Below, one piece after another: positions 19,396-29,218 of a stretch of DNA of 64,000 nucleotides. Position 1 is the first letter of the stretch, and each line of letters starts with the position of its first letter. The stretch covers positions 24,154 to 88,153 of the forward strand of contig JABJGH010000065.1 of the NCBI GenBank assembly GCA_018662365.1. Direction: 5' to 3'. The notes beneath the pieces are model-generated. The model was not told the DNA's origin. It saw only the letters and a list, made by a program, of their open reading frames with translations, and did not search any database. Source of the stretch: Chloroflexota bacterium. GTDB taxonomy: Bacteria > Chloroflexota > Anaerolineae > Anaerolineales > UBA11579. A program made the translations under genes and the position numbers.

Positions 19396-20178
19396 TTAAT
19401 GATGCTTTGATAAGAAATCTGATAGCACCGAATTAAACTCCTCTGGCCTTTCCACTGGAGTGGCATGGCGGGAATCCTTAATTATCTCTAAGCGGGCATT
19501 AGGCAATCGCCTCACGTACGCCTCTTTAGTTTCAATGGAGGAATAATCCTCATCCGCTGCGATCACCAATACAGGGCACTGGATCTCATGCAATTGATCG
19601 ACCACAGACCATCCGATTGCCCCTCGCATTGAAGCCATATAAGCATCTTTATCATTTTCTGCCCACTGCTCCACAAAAATTTTCCGAATTTCTTCTTGTT
19701 CTGGTTTGATAAACAGTCCCTTGCTCAAAATTTCCCCAATTTTCCGCATGCTAAAGAATTTAAAGATCACCAAACGTCTGAAAACAGATATTCGCTCCCC
19801 CAAAGATTTAGGGATCATGTCTGCCCAAGTATTTACAACTGTGAGTGTAGCTACCATTTCAGGAAAATCTACTGCGAATTGGAAAGCGATCCATCCTCCC
19901 ATCGAAATTCCCACGATATGTGCTTGCTTGATCCCCAATTCATTTAACAATCCTGCTAAATCCTTTGCAAACATTGGCACGGAATAAGGACCGGGGGGTT
20001 TCTCAGTTTTTCCATGGCCACGCACATCATAGGTCAACATCCGATAATTTGAGGAAAATTCCGACTGGAATTGCCACCCTTCTGCGCTCGATCCCAGTCC
20101 ATGAATGAACACGAGATCAGGTCCTTCGCCCTTTTGCTGATAATGAATTTCTAGTCCTCCAACTTGTACTTTCGCCAT
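19396..20178 (-). CDS. Alpha/beta hydrolase
   Basis: HGLGSSAEGWQ, GISMGGWIAF nucleophile elbow, C-terminal DSRHATPVERP. Confidence 0.92.
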   Translation of the reverse strand: MAKVQVGGLEIHYQQKGEGPDLVFIHGLGSSAEGWQFQSEFSSNYRMLTYDVRGHGKTEKPPGPYSVPMFAKDLAGLLNELGIKQAHIVGISMGGWIAFQFAVDFPEMVATLTVVNTWADMIPKSLGERISVFRRLVIFKFFSMRKIGEILSKGLFIKPEQEEIRKIFVEQWAENDKDAYMASMRGAIGWSVVDQLHEIQCPVLVIAADEDYSSIETKEAYVRRLPNARLEIIKDSRHATPVERPEEFNSVLSDFLSKHH

Positions 20179-20293
20179 CCATCCCTCCCTCCACTAATTT
20201 CGTCATCCTTCGTACCCAGTTACCCTTTTAGCTTATCATTTTCAAGATAAAATATAAAGTGGTATTATTCATCGAGCTTTTTTTGGAGTGTAA

Positions 20294-21235
20294 ATGTCAA
20301 AATATAAAATAATGATAAGTGATAGTTTGGATCAGAGTGCTAGAGCAATTCTCGATCATAAAGCTGACGTTGTAGATCGTGCCGGTATTTCAGCGGAGGA
20401 TATTCTAAAAGAAATCGGTGAATATAATGCGCTGATCGTTCGAGGACGAACTAAAGTTACCAAAGAACTACTTTCTGCTGCCTCAGAATTAAAAGTTGTG
20501 GGACGCGCAGGGGTTGGTGTTGATAATATTGATCTGGCTGCCGCAAAAGAAAATGGCATAAAAGTGGTCAATTCACCCACTGCTACCTCCAATGCCGTTG
20601 CAGAACATACTATCGCATTGATGTTGGCTCTTATTCGTAATGTCACCCTTGGAGACTCTGGCATCAAAGCAGGAAATTGGGAGAAGAAAGCGCTGCAAGG
20701 TATTGAGCTTTCGGGCAAAACATTAGGGATTATCGGCATGGGGAGAATTGGTGCTCGGGTTGCAGAAATTGCAAAAATATTCAATATGCAGATCATTGGT
20801 TACGACCCATTCTTATCAGATGAAATAATTTCAGAGAGAAATGCAAAACCAACGGAAATGGATCAACTTTTTGAGCAATCCGATTTAATCAGTCTTCATC
20901 TCCCTCTCACAAAGGATACTGAGAATCTCCTCAATGACACCACTTTTGAAAAAATGAAGAAGGGCGTTCGTCTTATTTGCGCCGCCCGGGGTGGCATTAT
21001 TAACGAGAACGCTCTGGTCAACGCACTAAATTCAGGAAAAGTTGCTGGTGCAGCATTAGATGTATTTGAAAATGAACCTCCGGGGCTAACCGATCTAGTA
21101 ACCCATAAGAATGTGGTTGCCACTCCTCATATAGGTGCTCAGACGGCTGAAGCTCAGGTAAGGGCAGCTAAAGATATTGCAGAAGAAATTCTTAATGCCC
21201 TCGAAGATAAGCCTCTTCGTTGGCAAATTGTGTAA
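20294..21235 (+). CDS. D-3-phosphoglycerate dehydrogenase-like (short form without ACT/ASB domain)
   Basis: VVGRAGVGVDNIDLAAAKENGIKVVNSP; GIIGMGRIGARVAEIAK; RGGIINENALVNAL. Confidence 0.88.
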   Translation: MSKYKIMISDSLDQSARAILDHKADVVDRAGISAEDILKEIGEYNALIVRGRTKVTKELLSAASELKVVGRAGVGVDNIDLAAAKENGIKVVNSPTATSNAVAEHTIALMLALIRNVTLGDSGIKAGNWEKKALQGIELSGKTLGIIGMGRIGARVAEIAKIFNMQIIGYDPFLSDEIISERNAKPTEMDQLFEQSDLISLHLPLTKDTENLLNDTTFEKMKKGVRLICAARGGIINENALVNALNSGKVAGAALDVFENEPPGLTDLVTHKNVVATPHIGAQTAEAQVRAAKDIAEEILNALEDKPLRWQIV

Positions 21236-21283
21236 TACAGAAACAATTAAAATCAATAATTGCTCAAAAGGAAGGAAAAAGAA

Positions 21284-22786
21284 ATGAAAGAGAAATTAGA
21301 AAAACTCAAATCCATATTAGCTGAAACACAAGATCTGGGTTTTGCAGGGGCTGTTTTAAGTTGGGATCAAGAAACATATATGCCCAATGGCGGTGCAGAA
21401 GCTCGAGGTCATATTTTAGGCACATTAGGAAAAATTGCTCATCAAAAATTCACGTCTGATGAAGTTGGAAAGCTATTAGAAGATTTGGAATCGGAAACTG
21501 CCGACCTTGACCCAGATTCAGATGACGCAAGATTAATCAAAGTAACAAAACGAGAATTTGAAAAAAATACAAAAGTCCCAGGGGATATGATCGTTGAAAA
21601 AGCTAATCTGACTACGGCTAGCAACATGGCCTGGAGAGAAGCACGAGAGAATAATGATTTCTCACTATTTGCCCCCCATCTAGAAAAACTATTGGACTGG
21701 AATAAAAGGTATGTAGAACTCTTTGGCCCATACGATCATATTTATGATCCCCTCCTCGATGATTATGAACCAAACATGAAAACTGCTGAAGTGAAGGCTA
21801 TTTTTGATATTGTGAGGCCAAAACAGGTTGAAATCATTGAAGCGATCGCTGCAAAACCAGAAATTGACGATTCAGTACTTCATCAAAAATACCCCATCGA
21901 TGCGCAAACTGCAATGGGCAATGAAATTATTACTGCAATTGGCTATGATTTTAACCGTGGCCGAATGGATACAACGCATCATCCATTTTCCACAACCTTC
22001 GGTTATGGCGACAATCGAATTACTGTCAGATATGAAGAGGATTTCTTCAACCCATTTCTCTTTGCTGCCATGCATGAGGCCGGACACGCCATGTACGAAC
22101 AAGGAGTATCCAAAGATCTCGAACGAACTCCTTTATTTGGGGGCACCTCATTAGCGATACATGAGTCCCAATCTCGGTTATGGGAAAACATGGTTGGGCG
22201 ATCCAAACCATTCTGGGATTGGTATTATCCCAAACTTCAGGAACGGTTTCCAAACCAATTAGAAAATTCTGATGTGAATAGTTTTTATAAAGCGATTAAC
22301 AAAGTTGAGCCATCCTATATTCGCGTAGAAGCAGATGAAGCAACCTATAACCTTCACATCATGTTGAGGATGGAACTTGAGATCGATATGATGGAAGGGA
22401 AAATTGACATCAAAGATTTGCCCGATGCGTGGAATAGCAGATTCGAAGAATATTTAGGTATCGTGCCTGATAATGATGCTAACGGTGTACTCCAAGACGT
22501 CCACTGGTCCTTTGGTCTTTATGGTTATTTCTCTACATATGCACTAGGAAATCTAGTTTCAGCTCAATTATGGAATAGGATGCTAAAAGATCACCCCAAT
22601 GTTGAAGAAGAAATTCGGGCGGGAAATTTCACAAGTATCTTTAATTGGATGAGTGAAAAGGTATATCGTCATGGGGCCAAATTTGATCCCCAAGAATTAG
22701 TCAAGTCCATCACTGGAAGCAATATCGACGGTGATGCCTATATTCAATATCTCCACAAAAAATTTGGAGATATATACGAACTCTAA
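21284..22786 (+). CDS. M32 family carboxypeptidase (Taq type)
   Basis: HEAGHAMYEQG zinc motif; GGTSLAIHESQSRLWENMVGRS; ATG at 21284 preferred. Confidence 0.95.
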   Translation: MKEKLEKLKSILAETQDLGFAGAVLSWDQETYMPNGGAEARGHILGTLGKIAHQKFTSDEVGKLLEDLESETADLDPDSDDARLIKVTKREFEKNTKVPGDMIVEKANLTTASNMAWREARENNDFSLFAPHLEKLLDWNKRYVELFGPYDHIYDPLLDDYEPNMKTAEVKAIFDIVRPKQVEIIEAIAAKPEIDDSVLHQKYPIDAQTAMGNEIITAIGYDFNRGRMDTTHHPFSTTFGYGDNRITVRYEEDFFNPFLFAAMHEAGHAMYEQGVSKDLERTPLFGGTSLAIHESQSRLWENMVGRSKPFWDWYYPKLQERFPNQLENSDVNSFYKAINKVEPSYIRVEADEATYNLHIMLRMELEIDMMEGKIDIKDLPDAWNSRFEEYLGIVPDNDANGVLQDVHWSFGLYGYFSTYALGNLVSAQLWNRMLKDHPNVEEEIRAGNFTSIFNWMSEKVYRHGAKFDPQELVKSITGSNIDGDAYIQYLHKKFGDIYEL

Positions 22787-22800
22787 TTATCAAGATTTTA

Positions 22801-22838
22801 AAAGACCTGGTTAAAAAAAAGACAGGTCTTTTTTTATT
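22801..22838 (+). terminator. Intrinsic terminator after M32 peptidase gene
   Basis: AAAGACCTG / CAGGTCTTT stem followed by TTTTTT. Confidence 0.85.
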
Positions 22839-23009
22839 TAATATATTTACCGTTGTGACATTTGCCACTTGCTTTTTTTATCAAAATTGTTCAAAATAGA
22901 GATACAAGACAAACATACAGCACCAACTCCATCATTATTTTTCATCGTTGCCTACAATATCTTCCACCATCGCCGGGGGTCCAAATCAGCAGATATTCTG
23001 AGGTGGCAT

Positions 23010-25385
23010 ATGAAAAAGAATTCCCTTTTTATTTTTATATTCATTTTTTTGATGATCTCCAGCTGCAACTTGGTTCCAAGTAGCTACCAGATCGAAACAA
23101 CCTCCGAATTAGGCCAGGAGACATTGTCCCGTGTAGATGATTTAAACGCGATGCTAGACCGCGGTGTAGAGATTGGTCCTGAAACTCGAGCAACAATTGA
23201 TGCGTTAAACACCACGATCAGCGAGGGACTCAAACTAGGATTCACCGATTCTACTCTCTCGAGAGTAGATCAGTTATTAACAATGATTGAAGATGGCGTT
23301 GGCATCAAAGTGGGCTTAGATCCTGAAACAAATGCCACAGTAAATGGTTTAATCGAAACCTTAAACGATGCCCCTTCTCAATGGGAAGGTACAGCCAACC
23401 AGATCATCCACACCTTAGAAGAATCAACCTCCAATGTCGCTAAGACCATGGCCAATGAAATTGAGGATCTTATGGATCAAGCACGAATTGATACTCAACA
23501 AATCACGGCTACGGTTGGGGTCGAATTTCGTTGTAATGTGGATTTTTTGAGCACAAGAGCTGGGGATACGGTTGATGCCTTTATTGGTCGTTCGATTGTG
23601 GGAAAACTCTACAGTATCGTTTCAGGAGAAGAACCCGAATTAAATCCAATTCCAGATCCATGGGTATGTCAGATCATCCCAGATCAAATTGATTTGGCAC
23701 AAAATGGAGCCCAGGTCATTTTTGAATTAGCGGTGATTAAACTCAGCGGGTACGATTATGTCGATGAGAATTTACCGACTGCCAAGATCGTTGATGAAGC
23801 TGGCATAGCTGTCCCAACGGTTCCCTTATACCCCTTCCTAAGCAGTCCCTACCAAATTCAACTAAACCTTCAGGGATTGGATTTTAGCGCGATACCGCCC
23901 CGCTCAAGGATTCTATTTGATTGGCCTTCCTCGGGGGCAAGTTTTGCACTTTCGATTGTTTTCCCAGACGAAGAGATTCTCCCCACCGAGACTCCCACCG
24001 CAACAATCACAATCACTTCTCCCAGTGTAGATATTTTAAAAGGACCGGGTATATTTTATAAAGTGCTCGGTCGAGCAGAATCTGGAGCGATCTATGAAGT
24101 TTTAGGCCAAAATGGCTCAGGAGATTGGTGGCAAATTGATTACGATGGCAGTGAAGCATGGGTCCAAAATTCTGCAGGAGTTCGAAACGAGCTTAGTGCC
24201 CCAGTAGTTTCTATCCCCCTTCCTCCACCTACAGCAGATTTTGTGATGACCCCCTCTGCTGGTGAAGCTCCTTTAACTGTAGAGTTCACAAATTCTTCCT
24301 CCGACGGATACCAATGGGCATGGGATTTTGGAGATGGTATTGTTGCTTATGAGCCCAATCCAACACATACTTTTACTGGAGAAGGCACATATAACGTTTC
24401 TTTAAGAGTAGATAGCCAATTGGGATATGGCATTGTGAATAAAACGATTGAAGTGGAACCAGCACCAATCGTTCTAATTCCCTTTCAACCGATCATTGTA
24501 TATCCCTTCTTTCCAAACACCCCCACACCATCCTTCGGCTCAAAAACTTTCTTGTTTAGAAATTTCACCCAATTACCAAATAATGCGCATCACGACACCG
24601 GAATTTTAACGAGTGGCTATGATTGCGGAATTGTAGGACTCTCTGCAACGAGTGGCGATATCCACGAAAGTGGCGCGGATGACATCTTGGTTACAAGACT
24701 GACCCAGGAATTTGGTACTTGGTGGATCCACGCAAATTTCCATACGCATAATAATCATGAAAGGTGGGATATCGCGGTTATGTGCGTATCAAAATTGCAA
24801 AGTTCTACTTACAATTTATATTCGGGAATTCGTGTCAATCCTTCCGCTAGAGAAACGATCGACCTTGAAGATCTAAATATCCCTGAAAACAGTTATTGCG
24901 GAATTGCGGGAATGGGAGCATACAATGGCGATATTCGTGAAGGAGGTACCGCCCCCTATATTTTGAAGGCCTATTTAGAAAAGAGTCTTTCTACAGGAAA
25001 TTGGGAATTAACTGCGAACTTTTATACTCATAACACCGAGGAAGTTTGGGATATTGATATTTTATGTATTTATGACAACCCAAACGTGCTCAACCATTTT
25101 TCCCTTACCCATTTAAGCAATAACGGACATCGTGATACCGGGGTAAGTAGCTCTGAATATGCCTGCGGCGTGATGGGCATGTATGCTTATAACGGAGATA
25201 TCCAAGAAAATGATGCTGGGACTATTCTCCAAGCTTACACCTATGTGGGAGCCAATGGCAATTGGTTTGTGAAAACCGACTTTAGAACACATGGCACTCA
25301 TGAAGAGTGGAATGTAAACATGCTCTGTGTAAAAAATTATTCAACCACAATTGTTGGTAATTGGGGACAGGGGTGGGCCCCTTAA
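23010..25385 (+). CDS. Multidomain lipoprotein: coiled coil, SH3-like, PKD, three C-terminal Cys/Trp repeats
   Basis: Lipobox FLMISSC; SH3b-like VDILKGPGIFYKVLGRAESGAIYEVLGQ; PKD WDFGDGIVAYEPNPTHTFTGEGTYNVSL; three copies of a repeat ending THxxxExW(D/N)(I/V)xxxC(V/I). Confidence 0.8.
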   Translation: MKKNSLFIFIFIFLMISSCNLVPSSYQIETTSELGQETLSRVDDLNAMLDRGVEIGPETRATIDALNTTISEGLKLGFTDSTLSRVDQLLTMIEDGVGIKVGLDPETNATVNGLIETLNDAPSQWEGTANQIIHTLEESTSNVAKTMANEIEDLMDQARIDTQQITATVGVEFRCNVDFLSTRAGDTVDAFIGRSIVGKLYSIVSGEEPELNPIPDPWVCQIIPDQIDLAQNGAQVIFELAVIKLSGYDYVDENLPTAKIVDEAGIAVPTVPLYPFLSSPYQIQLNLQGLDFSAIPPRSRILFDWPSSGASFALSIVFPDEEILPTETPTATITITSPSVDILKGPGIFYKVLGRAESGAIYEVLGQNGSGDWWQIDYDGSEAWVQNSAGVRNELSAPVVSIPLPPPTADFVMTPSAGEAPLTVEFTNSSSDGYQWAWDFGDGIVAYEPNPTHTFTGEGTYNVSLRVDSQLGYGIVNKTIEVEPAPIVLIPFQPIIVYPFFPNTPTPSFGSKTFLFRNFTQLPNNAHHDTGILTSGYDCGIVGLSATSGDIHESGADDILVTRLTQEFGTWWIHANFHTHNNHERWDIAVMCVSKLQSSTYNLYSGIRVNPSARETIDLEDLNIPENSYCGIAGMGAYNGDIREGGTAPYILKAYLEKSLSTGNWELTANFYTHNTEEVWDIDILCIYDNPNVLNHFSLTHLSNNGHRDTGVSSSEYACGVMGMYAYNGDIQENDAGTILQAYTYVGANGNWFVKTDFRTHGTHEEWNVNMLCVKNYSTTIVGNWGQGWAP

Positions 25386-25399
25386 AAAAGGAGAAGAGA

Positions 25400-25561
25400 A
25401 TGAAGAATATTAAACCTAATTCGATTTGGTTATTGATTGCGATTGCCTTTCTATCGTCATTATTGGCTGGCTGTGGTGCATCTGATGTCAATCCATTATG
25501 CTCCACTTGTCCGATTGCCCCCCTACTTGCAATTGGCTTATTTATTATTTCAAAAAGATAA
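25400..25561 (+). CDS. Small (53-aa) lipoprotein, Cys-rich
   Basis: AAAAAAGGAGAAGAG SD then MKNIKPNSIWLLIAIAFLSSLLAGCGASDVNPLCSTCPIAPLLAIGLFIISKR; lipobox LLAGC. Confidence 0.65.
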   Translation: MKNIKPNSIWLLIAIAFLSSLLAGCGASDVNPLCSTCPIAPLLAIGLFIISKR

Positions 25562-25764
25562 TTAATTATAGATAATACATAACAGTATTTCAAAAAATAG
25601 TCTATTTCTATTTAAGTATAAATAATAAAATTGACAGCTGCTTATCTATGAAAGAAAATAATCTCTCTCCTTTCGTATTTTGCACTATGGTAAAATGCGC
25701 TGATTCGGGAGAATAAATAATTAGCCCGAATAATTCTCTAAAGTAGATAGGCAAGTCACACTGA

Positions 25765-26739
25765 ATGAATACCAAAATTCAACAATTTCCAATATTACTA
25801 TTTTTTCTTATTTTTCCAATTTTTTGCCTATCTTCATGCAATTCATCAATTACGGAAAATTTTAAAACTCCTGCCCCATCCATAAGTAAAACCAATCCCC
25901 CTTCTAATACCCTAAATACAAATAATAATTCTGAGTCAATTGATATCAAGGAAACGGAGGGTGCTTTATCCAACAATCAGGCTTCTAATTCCCAAGAACC
26001 TCCTCCAAATTTTGAGGAAACCCAAGAATCAATCGAAAACAATCCATTTCTCACAATTCCAGAAAATTTTAATTTTCCTCTCTCGACAATCACAATATTT
26101 AATCCGGGAGATTTATCCCGGGTCACCTCCCCCTTCAAAGTTGTTGCAGAAATTCCCAAATCTCTTGAAAATAGGGCTTTTGTAGAACTTTTTGGAGAAG
26201 ACGGTCGATTGCTGGATAGAGAAATTATATATAATTTTGGATTGAGCGGTTTTTATGATTTAACAATATCCGCTGAAATGGAATTTGAAACAATAACTCT
26301 TGCCGAAACAGGATTATTAAAAATTACCCTACTGGATGATTTTGGAAATCCACTTTCTATTAGTTCAGTGCATTTGATTTTACTTAGGGAAGGAAATTCG
26401 GAAATTGCGGGATATGGAGATTTAAGAGAAAACTTGATCATTGAACGACCTCAGGAGGATTTTGAGGCAGAAAACGGGAATATTTTTGTGTCGGGGTATG
26501 TGCGGGCACAAGACCTGGGAAGTCTAAAGATCAAGATCGTGAATGAAAATGGAGAAACTTTGCGGGAAACTGAGGGGGTTCTTTTGGAAACGAAAAATAG
26601 TGCCTATTCTCTATTCTTAGGGTCATTAGAATATTTTGTGGCTTCTCCTCTGGATGTGCAATTGGTCGTTGAAGCAATGGGTGAAAAAATCCCGGAAATA
26701 ACTTCCCTTAGCTCTCGCCGTATCACTTTGGAACCCTGA
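25765..26739 (+). CDS. Lipoprotein with Gmad2-like immunoglobulin-type domains
   Basis: Lipobox CLSSC; IFNPGDLSRVTSPFKVVAEIPKSLENRAFVELFGEDGRLLDREII. Confidence 0.65.
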   Translation: MNTKIQQFPILLFFLIFPIFCLSSCNSSITENFKTPAPSISKTNPPSNTLNTNNNSESIDIKETEGALSNNQASNSQEPPPNFEETQESIENNPFLTIPENFNFPLSTITIFNPGDLSRVTSPFKVVAEIPKSLENRAFVELFGEDGRLLDREIIYNFGLSGFYDLTISAEMEFETITLAETGLLKITLLDDFGNPLSISSVHLILLREGNSEIAGYGDLRENLIIERPQEDFEAENGNIFVSGYVRAQDLGSLKIKIVNENGETLRETEGVLLETKNSAYSLFLGSLEYFVASPLDVQLVVEAMGEKIPEITSLSSRRITLEP

Positions 26740-26754
26740 TAGCGCAAAATTCTA

Positions 26755-27735
26755 TTACTTTTTAGATTTCCTTCCAAACATATTCCCAGCCCAATTTCTC
26801 CGCGAATCCCCTAAATCAATGTGGGGAGAATTTTCTCCCGTCCAATTTGCCGATATCCTTTCCCCCATCCATTTCATTCGTCCCTTCCTAGCTTTTTCCA
26901 GGTTTTCCTTTACGGTTTCAATTGATCCTTGAGAAATTTCATCCCGTAATTTTTGCATTTCCATGATGAACTCATCCATCACCCGAACCATATTTTCTTT
27001 ATTCAGAACCGCAGCTTTTGCCAGAGACCCAGGAGAATCTTGATTTTCTATCAAGCTACTAGCTACCGCAAATGGTCTTCCCGCAAATTTTCTCCCTTCC
27101 TTCCAACTTCCTCTGGAGGTATTTGCAAGTATTAGTTCCGCGGAAATCAATTGAGGCATAATGTGGACTGCAGCCATTATTCCATCAATTTCGACACCAT
27201 CAGCAAATAATATGTGCGCATTTAACATTTCAGCTAATTCTGCAGATGTTTTAATTGCGTCAGACGAAGCCCGTTGGCTTGGATTAATTGCAAATGTCCC
27301 CCCCTGAAATAGGTTTTCAGAAGCAGCATCAAATCCGCTTTCTAATTTTTCGATATGTGAAGGAGAGATCATGGGAGTAAATCCTACATAATTTACTTTT
27401 TCTGAAAAATAATTTTCAGCCCACTTTAAACTTGCTTCTCTCACAGGAGATGTATCTAAAACGACTGCATTTTCCTTTACCTTATCTCCAATCGTGCTCA
27501 TAATTCCTTCCACTTCTTCAAGCGTTAAGGACAAAACAATGATATCGGCTCCCTCCACTGCCTTGAATATATTATTTTCTGCTTCATCAATTGCAGAAAT
27601 CTTCTTGGCAAATTTTGGTAAACGTCCATCAGGATCAAACCCTACTCGTTGAAATTGAGCAGAATGTCCTGCAAGCCCCAGCCCGATAGATGTCCCAATC
27701 TGTCCTAAACCAAGAATAGCGATTTTTGTCTTCAT
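26755..27735 (-). CDS. Prephenate/arogenate dehydrogenase family protein
   Basis: GLGQIGTSIGLGLAG Rossmann motif; DTSPVREASLKWAENYF; VGFTPMISP. Confidence 0.8.
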   Translation of the reverse strand: MKTKIAILGLGQIGTSIGLGLAGHSAQFQRVGFDPDGRLPKFAKKISAIDEAENNIFKAVEGADIIVLSLTLEEVEGIMSTIGDKVKENAVVLDTSPVREASLKWAENYFSEKVNYVGFTPMISPSHIEKLESGFDAASENLFQGGTFAINPSQRASSDAIKTSAELAEMLNAHILFADGVEIDGIMAAVHIMPQLISAELILANTSRGSWKEGRKFAGRPFAVASSLIENQDSPGSLAKAAVLNKENMVRVMDEFIMEMQKLRDEISQGSIETVKENLEKARKGRMKWMGERISANWTGENSPHIDLGDSRRNWAGNMFGRKSKK

Positions 27736-27742
27736 GAATTCC

Positions 27743-28270
27743 TCAATTGTTATTATCGCAGTATTGTAAGACCTTTAAAAATTGGTCTTCTTCTGAATTT
27801 TCAAATTTTATTATATTGTCCTGATGACGTAGTATTAGTGAAAGAACCATTGGAGATGCATTCGTTTTCTTGACCATTTCAGCCCCCCACTTTGGATGCA
27901 TTTCTGATACTACAAACGCCTTGAAAAATCCCTTTGGCTCATTTTTCCCCCATATTTTTATCTGATTTGGGAAAAGCTTATTTCCCAACACAATCATTAT
28001 TCGATCAAATATGTTTAGAGGATATCGGATTTTTCCAATGTCATGGAGTAATGCCGCAGTTAAGAGGTCTTCGTCATTGTCCACCTGTTCTAGAATTTGC
28101 CTACATACTGCTATTGCATGAAATTGTTCGGAAGCTTGAAATTTTTTAAATAGTCCGAATTGTTCTGAGTTTAGAATCGACGATACAAAAACAAGATCCT
28201 TTTTGCCAGGTTTTGCCAATAATGCTAGTAGAAACTGATTGATTCGATAAGATATCTTTGAACGCGACAT
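27743..28270 (-). CDS. HD domain-containing protein
   Basis: LLTAALLHDIGKIRYPLNIFDRIM; start at 28270 overlaps upstream stop (TAATG). Confidence 0.8.
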   Translation of the reverse strand: MSRSKISYRINQFLLALLAKPGKKDLVFVSSILNSEQFGLFKKFQASEQFHAIAVCRQILEQVDNDEDLLTAALLHDIGKIRYPLNIFDRIMIVLGNKLFPNQIKIWGKNEPKGFFKAFVVSEMHPKWGAEMVKKTNASPMVLSLILRHQDNIIKFENSEEDQFLKVLQYCDNNN

Positions 28271-28908
28271 TAAGATAATAATCCAGCTAGAAATTGAGCG
28301 GGGGCAAATACAAACCAATCCGTGATGCGGAACCCAAAAAATGGCAATACCCAAAGGAGAACAAATAAGGGGGCATAACTATATCCCCGAATCCTGTCCA
28401 TGAATGCTTTCCCAGAATCAGGTAAAAAATAAATCAATACTTTTTCGCCATCCAGTGGGAATATTGGAAGGAGATTGAAAAAGGCCAGTACAAAATTAAA
28501 GAATATAAAATAAGTTAAAAATTCATAAAGTGAAGGGAATAACTGGCTTTCAGATTCGACCATATTGATCAGCCCGATCTTGATAGGAAAGGCCGCCAAA
28601 AGGGCTAAAATTACATTTGAAATGGGTCCAGCCAGGCTCACCCACATACGAGCAGATTTTGAACGACGTTCTAAAGTATAAGGATTAACCTCAACGGGTT
28701 TAGCCCATCCAAAACCGAAATTCAATAAAAATAATGAGCCAATAATGTCTAAATGCGCCAATGGATTAAGGGTTAATCGCCCTTGTTTTGCGGGTGTATC
28801 ATCCCCAAAAATATCTGCCACCAAGGCATGTGCATATTCATGTACACTGAAACTTATTAACAAAACAAAAAGCAAAGAAAAAATCATTGGGAAGGGCATA
28901 TTGGACAT
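28270..28908 (-). CDS. Site-2 protease (M50) family membrane metalloprotease
   Basis: FSVHEYAHALVADIFGD (HExxH); FFNLLPIFPLDGEKVL. Confidence 0.92.
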   Translation of the reverse strand: MSNMPFPMIFSLLFVLLISFSVHEYAHALVADIFGDDTPAKQGRLTLNPLAHLDIIGSLFLLNFGFGWAKPVEVNPYTLERRSKSARMWVSLAGPISNVILALLAAFPIKIGLINMVESESQLFPSLYEFLTYFIFFNFVLAFFNLLPIFPLDGEKVLIYFLPDSGKAFMDRIRGYSYAPLFVLLWVLPFFGFRITDWFVFAPAQFLAGLLS

Positions 28909-28922
28909 TAAGTCACCTCGCG

Positions 28923-28951
28923 GGCATTATACCACCGCGTGTTATAATGCC
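28923..28951. promoter_or_regulatory. Palindromic bidirectional promoter
   Basis: GGCATTATA-11 nt-TATAATGCC: both strands read TATAATGCC; faces M50 gene (-) and DUF951 gene (+). Confidence 0.7.
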
Positions 28952-28996
28952 GAACGTAATTTTTTAGAGAGTAAATTTGATTATATTTGAGAAAAA

Positions 28997-29218
28997 ATGA
29001 TGCAAATTCCTGAACTTCACTTGGAAGATATTCTCAGATTGAGAAAACAACACCCCTGCGGCAGTTTCGATTGGAAAGTCGTCCGACTCGGAGCAGATAT
29101 TGGCCTCGAGTGTTTGGGTTGCGAGAGACGGGTTTTACTTGAAAGAAGAAAATTAGCCCGTAGATTAAAAATAGTTATAAGTTCAAATAACGAAACGGGG
29201 GATGATAAAATCGAATGA
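28997..29218 (+). CDS. DUF951 family protein
   Basis: LRLRKQHPCGSFDWKVVRLGADIGLECLGCERRVLLERRKLARRLK. Confidence 0.85.
   Translation: MMQIPELHLEDILRLRKQHPCGSFDWKVVRLGADIGLECLGCERRVLLERRKLARRLKIVISSNNETGDDKIE

Noticed and set aside
20294-21235. serA called as truncated/pseudogene because it lacks the ACT domain
   Set aside because: Short-form PGDHs without ACT domains are common and the ORF has intact motifs and a clean stop
22869-23009. N-terminal 47 aa of the track's 838-aa lipoprotein ORF
   Set aside because: A perfect lipoprotein signal begins at the internal ATG 23010; the upstream part is not signal-like
25703-25738. H-type pseudoknot from the two interleaved stems
   Set aside because: Loops of 0-1 nt are too short to cross the helices; alternative hairpins are the more realistic reading
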